From Apoda limacodes (taxonomy: Eukaryota > Arthropoda > Insecta > Lepidoptera > Limacodidae), in NCBI GenBank assembly GCA_946406115.1, contig OX291544.1:31761521-31825520 (forward strand): 64,000 bases of DNA, in the 5' to 3' direction. The translations under genes and the position numbers were made by a program. This document shows positions 36,399 through 48,129 of the stretch, in pieces. Positions within the stretch are counted from its first letter, which is position 1. Every line of letters begins with the position of its first letter. Under the pieces are notes generated by a model. The model did not search any database. It was not told the origin of the DNA and saw only the letters and a program-made list of their open reading frames with translations.

Positions 36399-38119
36399 AT
36401 TATATAAGCTATTTATAAAATATTAAAAAAAAATTCTTGGCGTGTTCAATCATGAACGTATAGACAAAAAATTAAACCAGCAATAGTTATAAGAGTATAA
36501 GTTAAGCAACGTCAGGCGCGGTAAGTCATGGGATGAGTGAACGCTTTAGTGGCACATTTATCTAATTTTTTTTGTTCTTTCGAAGGGTACATTGAATTGT
36601 CACGTCGAGTCTGACTGTTGTAATAAGATAACAGTCGTTAATTCAAGCTTATAAGCGGTAAAAACTCATACAGTCGAATGGCCAGTAGCTCGACAACGTC
36701 CGGCAATCCGCACTAGGCCAGGCCTGGAGGACCAAGGCCTGACCCTTATTACTCTACGAGAGGCCTATGGGTCAAATGCAGTAGTCATTGGGGACTTTAT
36801 CAACCACAAGCATCAAGATGATTAGACATTACACCACAGTAATGGTAGTAAACATCTAGCTCAGCCTCAGATGATTCTTTCCTTGACTTAATAAACCCCC
36901 TGGATGAGTACTACCAAGCACAAGCTTTTTTTCACTTTCAATCGGCAAACGCGAAGTTTGTATTCATAAAATCAATAGCAACATTAGCACGTCCTGTAAC
37001 GTGTTGCCATTATGTTTAATTCGAATCAAACTAAATGGTATAATTTGCTTTTAGATAAATTTCTTGTGTTGATAGATTAGATAGGTAGAGCATTGGTTCA
37101 TCGGGATCAAGGGCAACATTCTTTAGCGTAAAACTATTTCTCATCTCTTTGATAGCAGTCAAATCTGAGAAATTTGAGGTAGTTAGGTATGTTGTCTAGA
37201 CGTTTCATTACCTTAATGTAAAGTCAAAAAGCCGTACAAGAACTAATTAAAACTGGTTTTGATTATAATAAAATATATTGTTTGATAATCAGGTGTAGCG
37301 CGGCCATACTTAAACTTTGGCTAGAAAAAAACAGAACAGAAAGTAAAGTTTCAAGAATTAACATGGAGGTTAATTGTTTAGCAAAGAAATACAAGCTGTG
37401 TCCTGCAGTTTCCTCCGTGATATAGTAATCTATTCCCTTGGAAATTCTCACTTAGGATAAACATGTATTATGTATATGTCTTTCTCTGTCTTTCATACAT
37501 ATGAAGGGCTACTTACATAGCCATGACAGACGGAGTGCTCTTTCTTCGCTCCAAAGTCGGATGTCAAACATTTGAAAAGAAAAGAAAAAAAATTTTAACC
37601 ACACACGTTGACATTTTTGACAATTCTTAAATCAAATTCAATTTTACGTCTCTTTCCATATCTGCGCTCAAATTCAAACCGCCGCGGATCCAGCCCTCAA
37701 GAGATCGTGGTCATGGCACGTCCAACCGGAAAAAAGTGCGTGTCGGACTACGGACTCGATCACAATTCTATGTTGCCAAGGAGAACGTTTGCAAAATTTA
37801 TAACATCCCGATAACACCTCGTACAATTTATAGGTCTATACGGGGAATCTACAGGGCGAACACTAGCAAATGCTAAAACCTGCAAAATGTAAGTCTGATT
37901 TCACACGAATAAATGTTTGTTTGTTTGCACATCACAATATGACATCTTTTACAGCTTAAAGGATTTCAGATTTAATTAAAATTTAACCTAGGCCAAAATA
38001 GCAATAAATGGCCTTGTTTACTTTAAAAGTAATCGGCTGGTGCCACCTCTTCTTAAAATCACTTCTGAAGTACTTCCTGCCTAAGGTCGCTTTCAGTTGC
38101 GTTATTTTACATTGAATTT
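36399..38119. other. Intergenic DNA upstream of the MIC19 gene
   Basis: The segment 36700-36790 (GGCCAGGCCTGGAGGACCAAGGCCTG..., ACGAGAGGCCTATGGGTC) resembles a dispersed lepidopteran repeat. No exon recognised. Confidence 0.45.
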
Positions 38120-38478
38120 TTTATACCACTAAGGTGACAAACAAATAAATGGTCACCGCAGCCTATGGACGCTTGGAACACCTAGGGCATAACTCGCGCA
38201 TTGCCCACCGGCAACCCTTCAAAAATCTAATAACTTATCTTGTTAAAGAGCCCCATACTATAGCCCTCAGAGAAAAACTTGGTAGGGAGCTCATTCCACA
38301 GCCTAATCGTTCGCGGATTGTAGTTTCTCTAAAACCACATCGTGCGAGACCATTTAGGTTCTAAGGAGTAAGGATAAATTTCCAGCGGTGTGATGGTAGA
38401 AAGTAGACTTGGGCATTATTCCTCAGAACACAGCCCATTGTACGAGCGGTAGAACACACACAGAGGGGCTTACTTGTG
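38120..38478 (-). mobile_element. LINE C-terminal end and 3' tail, family 'T', inverted, upstream of MIC19
   Basis: Reads TTTTATACCACTAAGGTGAC, then the inverted tail block, then the inverted coding end (GGAGCTCATTCCACAGCC; CCTCAGAACACAGCCCATTG; ACGAGCGGTAGAACAC). It is a 5'-truncated copy in antisense to MIC19, ending only about 105 bp before that gene's ATG. Confidence 0.85.
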
Positions 38479-38585
38479 ACAAACAGTAAAAAGGACTGAC
38501 GATAGTTAGGTATCCATTATTGGCAACGAGCTAATTGACTTTGTAATACGTATGCGGCAGGACCGTCGGACTCGGGCAATTGAAG

Positions 38586-41500
38586 ATGGGCAATACGCAC
38601 TCTGAACGTGCGACGCACTTCAGCCGGTGGGACCCCCCCGACGAGGAGCCCGAGGAAACGGAGGAAGAGCACCATATTAGCATCTCCAACAAAATGGTCC
38701 AACTAACTATTTTTTTGATTTCTATTCCTCAAGGAAGGAAAGTAATGTACTGGAAATTATGGCCGTGGGTCAGCACGCATTAAAAAACACACAATAATAG
38801 CGTCTTATCATATCGTTAAAAAACACAATACTAAAACGAAAATTCTGGCAGCGTCAGGATGCCGTGCTGCTCTAAAAGATTAAATATGGAATTATATAAG
38901 TGCGATAAGTAAGCTAATATCACATAAAGTTTTTTTTCATAGTGTGTTTACTGATATATTAAATAAATAAATTAGTTCTTTGTTTATTGCTTTATTAAAA
39001 AGCATGCACCACGTTATCTTGTTTGAAAGAAACTGATAATTAACCGCCCTAGCAAAACAACGTTTGCCGGGTACTTGTGTTTAAAAATAGGTCGGTACTC
39101 TCCTAAAAGCAATTCAACACATGTCCTTTACGTGTTTACGTTTGTCACCCAGTGACCTGATGGTGGATAAGCAAAACAAAATATATATTTAAGTAGCGAG
39201 AGAGCGTTGAAGGTTGAAGGTGTCTTGGTGCAGGTGGAGCGGCTGGTGGAAGACGCGTCGGTTGCGGAGGAGGCTGCGCGCGATGGTCGGAGCGCCCCCA
39301 GGGAGGACTCCAGGGACCGCGCGCTCATCGACAAACTGCGGGCGATCGACGAGAAGCACTCCGAGCGACTAGGGTAACACACCTATGCGCACCATGGCCG
39401 TAGGCGGACTAAATTTTCAAATTCTTAATGAGGCCTGGATCAAAACCGGAATCAGTATAAAGGATTACCTATGTTGTGACCGCGTATGTCATGTTGTTAT
39501 TGAGTCTACTGTTTTCTACAAAACATTATGTATATGTATCTATGGGTATATACCTACATATAAAAAGAAAGAAACAGAGTGTCTGTCAGTCACAGTCACA
39601 GTCAGACTGATCTATAAACCGCTTGAAATTTTGCACCCTCAAACGATGTACGTGTGCACTAAGAAAGGTTATTTATATAAGGATATATATCCATCCCCTA
39701 AGGAAAATTTATTAATACATAAAACTTGGTATTCGTCCTTATAGTTGAAAATTAAGTTTTACATGTTTCACCGTTTTCGGAAAATCATCCCCTAGAGGGC
39801 AAAATAAGGTATGAAATTTTTTATAAGAATTTCAAAATTTTTGTTTCGAGACTTAAAATTTGCAACGAGAATCTATTTTCAACGTAGGCAAGCACTAAGG
39901 ATTTTACCAAAATATCCCCTAAGTGGGTGTATAGAAATACGTAATTTTTGAAGCTGAATTCATGAAAAAATGGTATTTGGCCTATTAGTACAAAAATTAA
40001 GATTGACGTGTTTGCCTTTTGTTTTTAGAAAAGCATCCCCTAAGGAGCAAAAAAATTGTACGAAATTTCCAATATTTTTGTGTCTCAAGACTTGGAATTT
40101 TGCACTGAGGTTTCAGTTACAAAGTGAGCGAGTACTGAGTAAGGCTTGTGTTTTTGCAAGACGTTTTTGATAAAACATACGCGAGCATTAAGAAAGAATT
40201 TTGCAAAATTCATCTTCTAAGGCGGTAAAATGCAAGTAGAAAGTGTGGAACTACGTAATTTTTAAAGCTTACTTAGTATATGGCCTAAGGTAAAAAATTA
40301 AGATTGTCGGAAAATAACTCCTTAGATGTTTATAATAGGAATAAAAAGTTGTACGAAAATCCCGATAATATAATAATGCAGGTAAAATTGAAAACAGTCA
40401 AAAGCTTTTTCCTTCAAAGGTCCACGCGGATGAAGTCGTGGGCATAAGCTAGTATACAAATAAATACAAAAACTAGGTATCGATTGCAACTTTAACAACG
40501 AATGTTTGCGCCACAGACTGACCCTAGAAAACCTGAGCAACCTGGCCAACCGCATAGAGCTGCGGTCGGCGGCGCTCGCCAGCCTGGAGCCCGTGTGTCC
40601 GGAGCTCAAACAGTTGGTCGTCGAGTGCTACCAGGCCAACACGAGCACCGGCCTCCAACTCAACTGCTGGGACGTAGTCGGTAGTAACCACTCTTTTGTA
40701 CATACAATCAACCACAAATGGTACTAATCACTGAAAAGGAATGGAATTAACGTAAAAGTTCGGTATGAGCAAGAAATGTGAGAGTGACTTTGAAATAAGA
40801 ATGAATGCGGGAAACCAGGTTAAGCAGTCAGAAAATGACTGAAAGGCGCGTTGAACTGTACATCAATGTGAGTTCGCTCCAACATTGATGTGTTGAAGTA
40901 ATGTTGGGTATTTGGCAAACGAAACATGAAAGTATAATTGATGCTCTGAAAATTAGAGTATTGTGACATACCTAATGTGTTGTGTGACCTTAAATGGCAG
41001 AATTCTTATTATAATAGTGTGATACAGACACGTTGCGGAGTGAAAAAAAGATGTGGTGTGAACGATTGAGAAAAATAAGTTAACGTCGGGTAGGCATGTT
41101 GAGAGGATGAATGACAGAAGATGCACATAATAAATTTATGAGGGAAAAGGAAAAAGTCAGCGGAGGTTGACTTCGTCACACGTGCCCCGATCAAATTAAG
41201 TCCGTTCGCAGCAAAGAATCCTCGAATCACGGCAATCGTATATGAAAGTGAATGGAAACAGCAAAGAGGTGCGCTAGAAGTAGCAATGAATGCGCATGGG
41301 TAGGTAGGTATATTCTATCTAGTTGGTACGTAGTACTAGTATAAAATATAATCCATGCGAGGGAAAGTTTAAGTAATCAATCACTATAAACATGTATAAC
41401 ATACTGTGCACGTAAATGTGTGCGTTAGTGTCATCGTAATGTAACAACACTTGTAATGTGTCAGATGCGTTCTCGAAGTGCGTCCGCGAGGCGTCAGGTT

Positions 41501-41625
41501 CGCGGCTGACGACTCAGTGGTCGCGCGCCGAGCGGGAGGCGGCACGACGCACGAGGAGACTGGCGCGCGCGAGGGACCATGCGCTCCGGGACTACGTGCC
41601 CAGAGACCACGTGCCGCCGATATAG
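38586..41625 (+). CDS. Chchd3: MICOS subunit MIC19 (CHCHD3/6 family), 4 exons, complete CDS
   Basis: Exons are 38586..38696, 39234..39373, 40517..40680 and 41465..41625, with GT..AG introns in phases 0, 2 and 1, giving 191 aa and a TAG stop. The start MGNTHSER fits an N-myristoylated MIC19 N-terminus; the preceding AAG gives a fair start context. Residues 29-45 (HISISNKMV|ERLVED) match the family's short conserved segment, with the first splice inside it. A charged helical middle follows. The C-terminal CHCH domain has exact twin Cx9C spacing: C111-C121 and C134-C144; the last intron falls between C134 and C144 and only this splice restores the spacing. After it comes an Arg-rich tail (about residues 146-191). 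By family knowledge, MIC19 is imported into the mitochondrial intermembrane space, is oxidised by the MIA40 route, and ties MIC60 to the SAM complex at cristae junctions. The first donor (ATG|GTCCAA) is weak; that junction is the least certain. Confidence 0.83.
39690..40340 (+). repeat. Decayed tandem repeat, about 310 bp period, in MIC19 intron 2
   Basis: Blocks such as TACGTAATTTTTGAAGCT ... TATTTGGCCTA ... AAAAATTAAGATTG occur at about 39940-40005 and again, diverged, at about 40252-40302. CATCCCCTAAGG-type motifs occur near 39693, 39788, 39925 and 40030. The same motifs occur inverted at 33960-34650. Intronic and non-coding; the open frame at 39385-39744 is chance. Confidence 0.5.
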
Positions 41626-42279
41626 ACACCTTCGAGGAGTTCCCAGGACTAGGGCGTATTACTTCATATCGCAACAAACTCGCGCTACTAGCTAACCTTG
41701 TCAAATCGACGTTTAAGTGACGATACCTCATCTATTTTTATACTTCTTTATTTTCTTTTGCATCATTAAGATTGTTCTTGTATCCAACAGTAGTTAATAC
41801 CTACGTATAATTTAAATTTTTGTCATGCGGTCGTAAAACTAGTTATAGAAATATTATATACATTGACACATCCATTTTTTTGACCCAAACTTTACGTTTA
41901 CGCATTTATCTTCATATCAGCTGCTATTCGTCCAGTGCTGGGCATAAGTCTCTTCCTTAGACTTCCAAAATTATCGGGTATAAGCCGATTGCATCCAGCC
42001 TCTACCCGCAGCTCTTAAATAGATCGTCAGTTCACCTAAGGACCACCTTCAACCTTCTTCCCTATCGTCCATCGGTTCTAAGAGCTGCTGGTCATCTGAG
42101 TTGGATTCCTTGGTTTACCTCTTACGACATAGATATTAAACATAAGCATAGACTGCTGCTTTGCTGAGGCTAATATGCATTCGGTAAGGACTTCCAGCGT
42201 CTTGCCCGTGACGACGCGAAGATTATAGGTAATTTTTCCACATTCATGATAATGTCGACTGATAGTCGCTACATTATCG
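41626..42279. other. Spacer downstream of MIC19
   Basis: No exon seen. The segment about 41920-41970 (CTGCTATTCGTCCAGTGCTGGGCATAAG) resembles a dispersed lepidopteran repeat of the CCACTGCTGGGCA type. No canonical AATAAA is obvious close to the MIC19 stop; ATTAAA occurs near 42136. Confidence 0.4.
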
Positions 42280-43150
42280 CTAAAGACACCAGCACCGCCC
42301 TTGTCAGTCTTCACCGAGTCGAAGCTATACGCTAGCCAATACGCGTGTGCCATAATCTTCTGATGCTACTTTAATTGATGGTGTCCCTAAACAATTCAAC
42401 TTACTCAAAAATATGTATTCATTATTTAAGTATCAATAGCCATACACCCAAGCATAGTGTATATATAATACCCATAGCAAAATTTTGTGCTTATAAAAAA
42501 AATAAGTTTGATTAAACGACACAACAACAGTTGGGTTTGTTTTATGTAGTAAAAACAGTAAGCTTGCTTTATGCAGTAACAACAGTTGGGCTTGTTTTAT
42601 GCAGTAACAACAGTCGAGCTTGTTTTAGGTGGTAACAACATTTGGGCTTGCTTTATGCAGTAACAACAGATGGGCAAGCTTTATGCAGTAACAGTTGGGC
42701 TTGTTTTATGAAGTGAAAACAATGGGATTGTTTTATGTAGTGATAACAGTTGAGCTTGTTTTATGTAGTAACAATAGTACATAGTACATACGGTATCGCT
42801 ATAGAGACCAGCACCGCCCAAGTCTCGACAGAATCAAAGCTATACGCTAGCCAATACGCGAGTACCATAATTTGCTGATGCTACTTTAATTAATTTGTCT
42901 AATGATCCCTAATTAATCCAACATACTTAAAAATATGCACGCATTTATTTAAGTATCATTCTCTATACACCCATGCATAGTGTATGCCGACTACAGAAAA
43001 ATTTAGTGCTTAAAACAAATTAAGTTTCATTAAACAATGTGAGACAACAGTTGGGTTTGTTTTATGTAGGAAAAACAGTTGGGCTTGCTTTATGCATGCC
43101 TTATGCAGTAACAACAGTTGGACTTGTTTTAAGTAGTAACAACAGTTAGT
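42280..43150 (+). repeat. Duplicated minisatellite block between MIC19 and Spindly
   Basis: Two diverged copies of a composite unit lie in tandem. Each starts with a unique segment (CACCAGCACCGCCC ... AGCTATACGCTAGCCAATAC ... CATGCATAGTGTAT-like), at about 42285-42520 and about 42790-43045. Each is followed by an array of about 28-bp units (CAGTTGGGCTTGTTTTATG + TAGTAACAA): roughly nine units at 42525-42778 and three to four at 43050-43150. Non-coding. Confidence 0.8.
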
Positions 43151-43158
43151 TTTTTTGA

Positions 43159-43164
43159 TTTATT
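43159..43164 (-). promoter_or_regulatory. Candidate polyadenylation signal for Spindly
   Basis: AATAAA on the minus strand, about 200 nt after the stop codon at 43363. Confidence 0.45.
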
Positions 43165-43362
43165 TTTATATTTTACCTACATTATAAATACATTAATTCT
43201 TATCACATAACTATTTACTAAAAGGCACTGATGAAACAAATTATACACAACATATCAGAAGGCTGAAGATAACAGTAAGTAAACCACTTCAAAGCAACAA
43301 CCGTGTACCATTTAGTTGCACCACACTGGTTCTCATACCTACTGCACACTTGTCAGAAATTA

Positions 43363-46300
43363 TCAATTGAATGACACTTTTTTCCTAACATCATCAACAC
43401 AAGGTCTACTTTTCACTTGTACATTAACTTTTGGCATGCTAATGTTACTTTTATCATTGACAATCGCCTTATCGTTGGCAATGGTATAACCAACATTTCC
43501 ATTATCACTGCCAACACTGGTCCTGTCATCACCATTTTTGTCTTTATCGAGTGCGTTCGGTGAGACGCTCAGTCTGGTGCCATTGGCGGTCATCAGCGCA
43601 AGTTTCCGCCTCAAGTCCCTCACCTGCGCCGCGCTGGCGAGCTGGGCCGCGCCACGTGACAGCACTTCTGCGCGTAGACGCTCACATTCAGTTCTGTACA
43701 CAAACCAGTTCTGTCAAAAATAAAGTATTTCACGAAGCAGCAGACTGCCGATGATATGTGGTAATGTGTGTCAGTGAGTTATATGAAAATTTCATGCCCC
43801 CAGCGAATAAACAATAATATTATTGCTTATTGACGGATATGTAATAAAGGACAAATGGGTCAAATCAATCGGCCTTTATTGTTTTGCTTGACCAGTGAAG
43901 TAAGTTATGACTTGTTTTTCTAGGTCATTTTATGTTTAATAATGTTGTTGGACTAACTTGAGGTGATCCAAGACCCCGGGCAGCCAGCCATGCGCCGTGG
44001 GCTCGCACAACTTGCCGAACCAGCGCGCCAGTTCGCGCCGCTGTCGCTCGCACGCGCCCTCCAGCTGCGTAATACGCTCCTCGTAACTTTCTGCAACAGT
44101 ATTCGAATTTTTCTATGAAAATGAAAATTCGATTTTTGGTAAAAAAACAAAAAAAGTGAGAGCCACCATAGTAGAATAGAGGGTCTGTTCCACCAGGAAG
44201 AGTTCTGGTATTTTATAGATATCAATAATAAAACATTCGTCCAGTGGTACAAATATTAACCAATAAGTTCCCTATCATAGTGTGCGGCCGCTCCCGCCTG
44301 CTGCTCCCAGATAGTTTGTTTTTCATGTAGCAAAGCCTCCAACTCAATCTGCTTGTTGGCAAGGTCTCTTCTTAGCTAAAAAAAAACATTTTTCTTTGTA
44401 AAAGTTAAATACAACATAGGGTGGTGTTATGACATAACATGTCGTCATTTAAAATAAGAATAAGTGCCTTCAAATTCTCATGTCATATTTTAAGAGAATA
44501 CTGCAAAGTAAGATTGGAACTCAATCAGGCCATTTTGATGTTGCTGCCGGTACAGAGCTTGGCACGCGCTCGCCAAGATAAGACATGTGATTTTAAAGCG
44601 ATCTCGCTAAAGCAACGCGCCACCGCCATGGTCATCAACCTTTCGCGAGCGCCCCTACCGCGTGATGTTATCGCGCCAAACGCATAGGGGACAAATTGGC
44701 TTGCATTTTTCTAAAATTCTAGGTACATTTCTGTAGATGTTACGCGTTTTGTATGGAAATTGACAGAAGTGAGACTTGTGCATGTTAGTACTATTACTTA
44801 TTTTGTGCAATTTTTAGGAATCCACTTATTATTTTAAGCTTTTGTATTTAAGGCCATCCTTGCGGTTCACTAGCGCTGCCGTTGCCATTAATAATAATAA
44901 TACTAATAGCCTTTACTCAGATTTACATTTATTTTTTTACAAATATTTTAATATATTAACTGAACGAGAATCTGTTTGCCTTTTGGCAAAGGCCTCTCCC
45001 AACTGTCTCCATGAAATCCTATTTCCAGCTGTGCTTGTCCACAAACTGCCTGCCATTGCTTTGATCTCATCAGCCCAGTTTTGTTTTAAAGATTATAATT
45101 AGGTTTCCAGATTAACTAATTTCAAAGGAAAACGGACAAAAAAACTTACTCTGGAGTTTGTTTGCTTCATCTGCAAAAGTGTTTTGGCCATTTCCTGTCG
45201 TTTGTCTTCCACTTCCGCAAAAATGGAGTTGCCCTTGGCAGCTACAATGAGATAAAAATTATAATTATTTTTTAATGGTTTAAAATAAAAGAAAATCATA
45301 TTTGGTAATTTTTTACTTTTCTGCACTCTGCCATTTGGGAAAAATCGGCGGTAATTTTGTTTGTAAAAGAAATGTATTTATTAACTGTTAAGTAAGTATT
45401 AAACACCAACACTAAAATTCCATACTTTTTAAAATTTGAATAATTTTTTTTTCAAAATTCTGCTGACTTTAATTCAATTTGTGTTTAATAGTCCAGTTGA
45501 TATAATTAGTTATATGGGGCAGGGGGTAAGTGGAAAGTATTCCAAAGTTAATAAAATTTTGGCAGTCTGAGTTTTTGACCTCGAGACTCCTGTGCTAACA
45601 TTGGCTTTTAGGCTTTATTTTTTTGCTTTTATCTCATAAACTAAGCAGTTTTTATGTACCAATTGTTATTAAAATTGAGGGTATTTGCCCCTACATTTCT
45701 ATTTTTACCAATTCTAGGTGAATCCTTCATCAATATAAACAACTAAAAGTCTTACCCTCCCTATCCACTGAACTCAAGACACCTTATTACAATAGGATAA
45801 ATTAAACAACTATTGCAAGGAAACTTGAGCTGAAACCCGGTTCAATCAGTGTTGTGATAGGCTGCTAGCATGATGCTGCGTGGAAAACCACTTTTTAAAG
45901 GATAATGTTCTTTTATGTAGGTATAATAATAATGTTTAATATGTTGATATTTAATACTTCAAAATAAATATTTCTTCTTTCTATTGTTGTCTTTTCTTAA
46001 TCTGAGTTGACAGGAAAACAACTTACTAAATAACGTTCGATTACTAATTTGAAAACAATAACACGGAATTAAACACGACACATTTAATCCCATTTTATTA
46101 TTTTCAAAATAGGTCTTAAAGTGTTTCGCTTCTTGGAGCCCTTCCTATATGTTAATTTAACAAGAACACATTAAAACAGTTTTTAAAAAGTTGTTTGTTC
46201 ATTATAATTTTTGAAATCTACTTAAAATTTTGTTAGTTTTAAAAAATATTATAAATAGAATAAACAGTTTTTTTTAACTTTTATATTGCGGTTTCCATAG

Positions 46301-47502
46301 TATAAATAAAAGGGCTCCAAGAAGCGAAAAATTGTAAGAGCTATTATTTAAACATTAATGCTGTTTCCAATGGAAGCAGAATTTTAAAAAATCAAAAATT
46401 ATTAACAGATGCCTATTTTTTTATTAAATCCCTAAATGTAAAAGAATTTGCAAAACGCAACTTTATTATTTCTTATATGTAGAATATACCATAATTTATT
46501 TAATTTTTTAAATTGATATTTAATACTTTAAAAAAAATATTTTGTGTTTCATACTCTCTTTAGACGCCATGATGAAAATTTTCTTTAAACTTTGATCTGT
46601 TGTATCTAATGCAATATTCTACAACTTTCTGACTAGCATGGTACACATAAAACACTTAGTTTAAGAGATATAAAAGATATAAAGGTTGGGGTGTACAAAA
46701 GGGGGCGCTGAGAAAAAACTTTTTTTTCGCTTGTGTCCCCTATTAGTTACTCTGACCGTTATAAATGGTGCAGGGAAGTAAATATTTAACCAATATCTTA
46801 ACCAATACCATGAGACTGCAGATCTTGTGAATCTGTACACTGGTGCAACATAGATCTAGCTTCAACTAAATCTGCCATCACTGCTGCTTCTCGCTCAGCA
46901 GCAGCACTGAGCTCTTCACGCCGCAACTCTGCCAATGCTCTCACTTCACCCACCTCAGTTATCAACTCATCAGTTTTCATACGCCAAGACAATAATTCTG
47001 CACGAGCTTCTTCAAGGGCTAATTTCAACGCTGCAGAATCTGTTAATGCAGCTGTGAATGCTGCGCGAACTTCTTCTAACTCTGAAGTGTCTTTCACAGG
47101 ACTATGACAGTCAGTTTTACTACTCTGTTCCTCTTTAAGTCGTTTAATTTCAGTTTCAAACTTTTTCACTTCATTCTCTTGACGCTCAACAGCATCGGCA
47201 CGTTCCTGACGTAAGACTAAAACATCTTCCTGCAATGTCACAATACGATTATTGAGTTCACTTAGCCGCTTTCCTTCCTCTGCTTGCTGTTTCTCTAGTT
47301 CCATAGTAAGATGAGTTTGCACATCCAACGCTGTCTCATAGTTCCTTTTAACGTCATGCAGTTCTTGTTTTATAGCTTCATATGTACCGGAAAGGTTTTC
47401 GTATTGCTTTTTTAGTAAATAGTACCGTTCACTTATTTCTCCATTCGTTATGTCCTCTATGTCTGTGCAACCAGTTTTATTACTAAATGTGGAATAATCC
47501 AT
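43363..47502 (-). CDS. Spindly: Spindly-type kinetochore dynein/dynactin adaptor, 5 exons, complete CDS
   Basis: In transcript order the exons are 47502..46809, 45241..45150, 44375..44261, 44090..43958 and 43693..43363. All introns are GT..AG, in phases 1, 0, 1 and 2; the total is 1365 nt (454 aa plus stop). Upstream in-frame ATGs exist (to 47598), but the ATG at 47502 (MDYSTFSN, context ACAATGG) is preferred because the preceding residues are hydrophobic and unlike the family. Most of residues 15-400 is coiled coil. Residues 234-246 (KGNSIFAEVEDKR) match the Spindly motif, the site that contacts the dynactin pointed end; only the exon 1-2 splice brings it in frame. The last residues are KKVSFN, a PP1-docking-like sequence; the C-terminal farnesylation box of vertebrate Spindly is absent. 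Family role: recruits dynein to kinetochores through RZZ and strips checkpoint proteins. Intron repeats are listed separately. Confidence 0.82.
44975..45085 (-). pseudogene. LINE RT C-terminal fragment in Spindly intron 2
   Basis: On the minus strand it reads WADEIKAMAGSLWTST, then ISWRQLGEAFAKRQTD. This is the W-D-I...G..W......W..LGEA.. pattern found at the C-terminus of RTE-like non-LTR elements. About 110 bp long, same orientation as the host gene and inside the intron between exons 2 and 3; it overlaps no exon. Confidence 0.65.
46124..46329. mobile_element. MITE-like element in Spindly intron 1, 20-bp inverted repeats
   Basis: The left arm TTTCGCTTCTTGGAGCCCTT (46124-46143) and the right arm AAGGGCTCCAAGAAGCGAAA (46310-46329) are perfect inverted repeats. 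The interior of about 165 bp is AT-rich and has no coding capacity. Perfect arms suggest a fairly recent insertion compared with other repeats here. No clear target-site duplication was seen. Confidence 0.65.
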
Positions 47503-48129
47503 TGTTATCACTTTAGTAATCGCTAAGTTACTTAGGTGTGAATGATATACTAAGTTACACAAAAATAAATTAAATATTATTTGCACACAAAAATTCAAAT
47601 CATATTAATTGGTGATTCAAAATAACGACTCATTTCTTTCTTTCTTTCTTTCTTTTCTTATGAATGGCAGTCGTCATACTATACTACGTATTATGGGCGC
47701 GTTCGTTCTGGGATGCAGAATCATTATACCTGTGCGCAAATTAAATCTCGCACATAAGAACAAATGCCTTGTCGATAAACAAAACCACTATTTCGGTTTT
47801 TTGAAACCTGTAATCTGTCCTATGGACTAAAACGTAGTAATTATTGAAAGCAAACAACGCAATAACCTATTTTTTTTGCCACCGTGCAATAAGCTACGAA
47901 AACACTCATTGCTTTCATTGCGTTCATTTGCACGCAATACAATCGCAATGGTCTACAAAAACACGCCCATAGTATCTTTTCTATGGACTGCGCTAAGAAG
48001 CTAATATATTGATGACACTGAAGAGTGCACTATTAACACATATTTGAAGACCACAGACTAGGATTGTACCGTTGAAGACAATTATTTTTGAACTTTTTGA
48101 CCTTTCTGAGTGTATGTGGGATTCCGGAT
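47503..48129. other. 5' flank of Spindly
   Basis: Holds a (TTTC)n run at 47634-47656. The promoter of Spindly should lie here, but no TATA box or clear initiator stands out, as is common for housekeeping genes. Confidence 0.45.

Noticed and set aside
42078..42353. 91-aa minus-strand open frame
   Set aside because: It overlaps the duplicated non-coding block, and its second copy at about 42790 does not keep the frame.
44439..44687. 82-aa plus-strand open frame in Spindly intron 2
   Set aside because: No recognisable motif; it lies antisense within an intron.
47503..47598. Upstream in-frame ATG extending Spindly by 32 residues
   Set aside because: The extra residues are hydrophobic and unlike a coiled-coil adaptor start; the ATG at 47502 has the better context.
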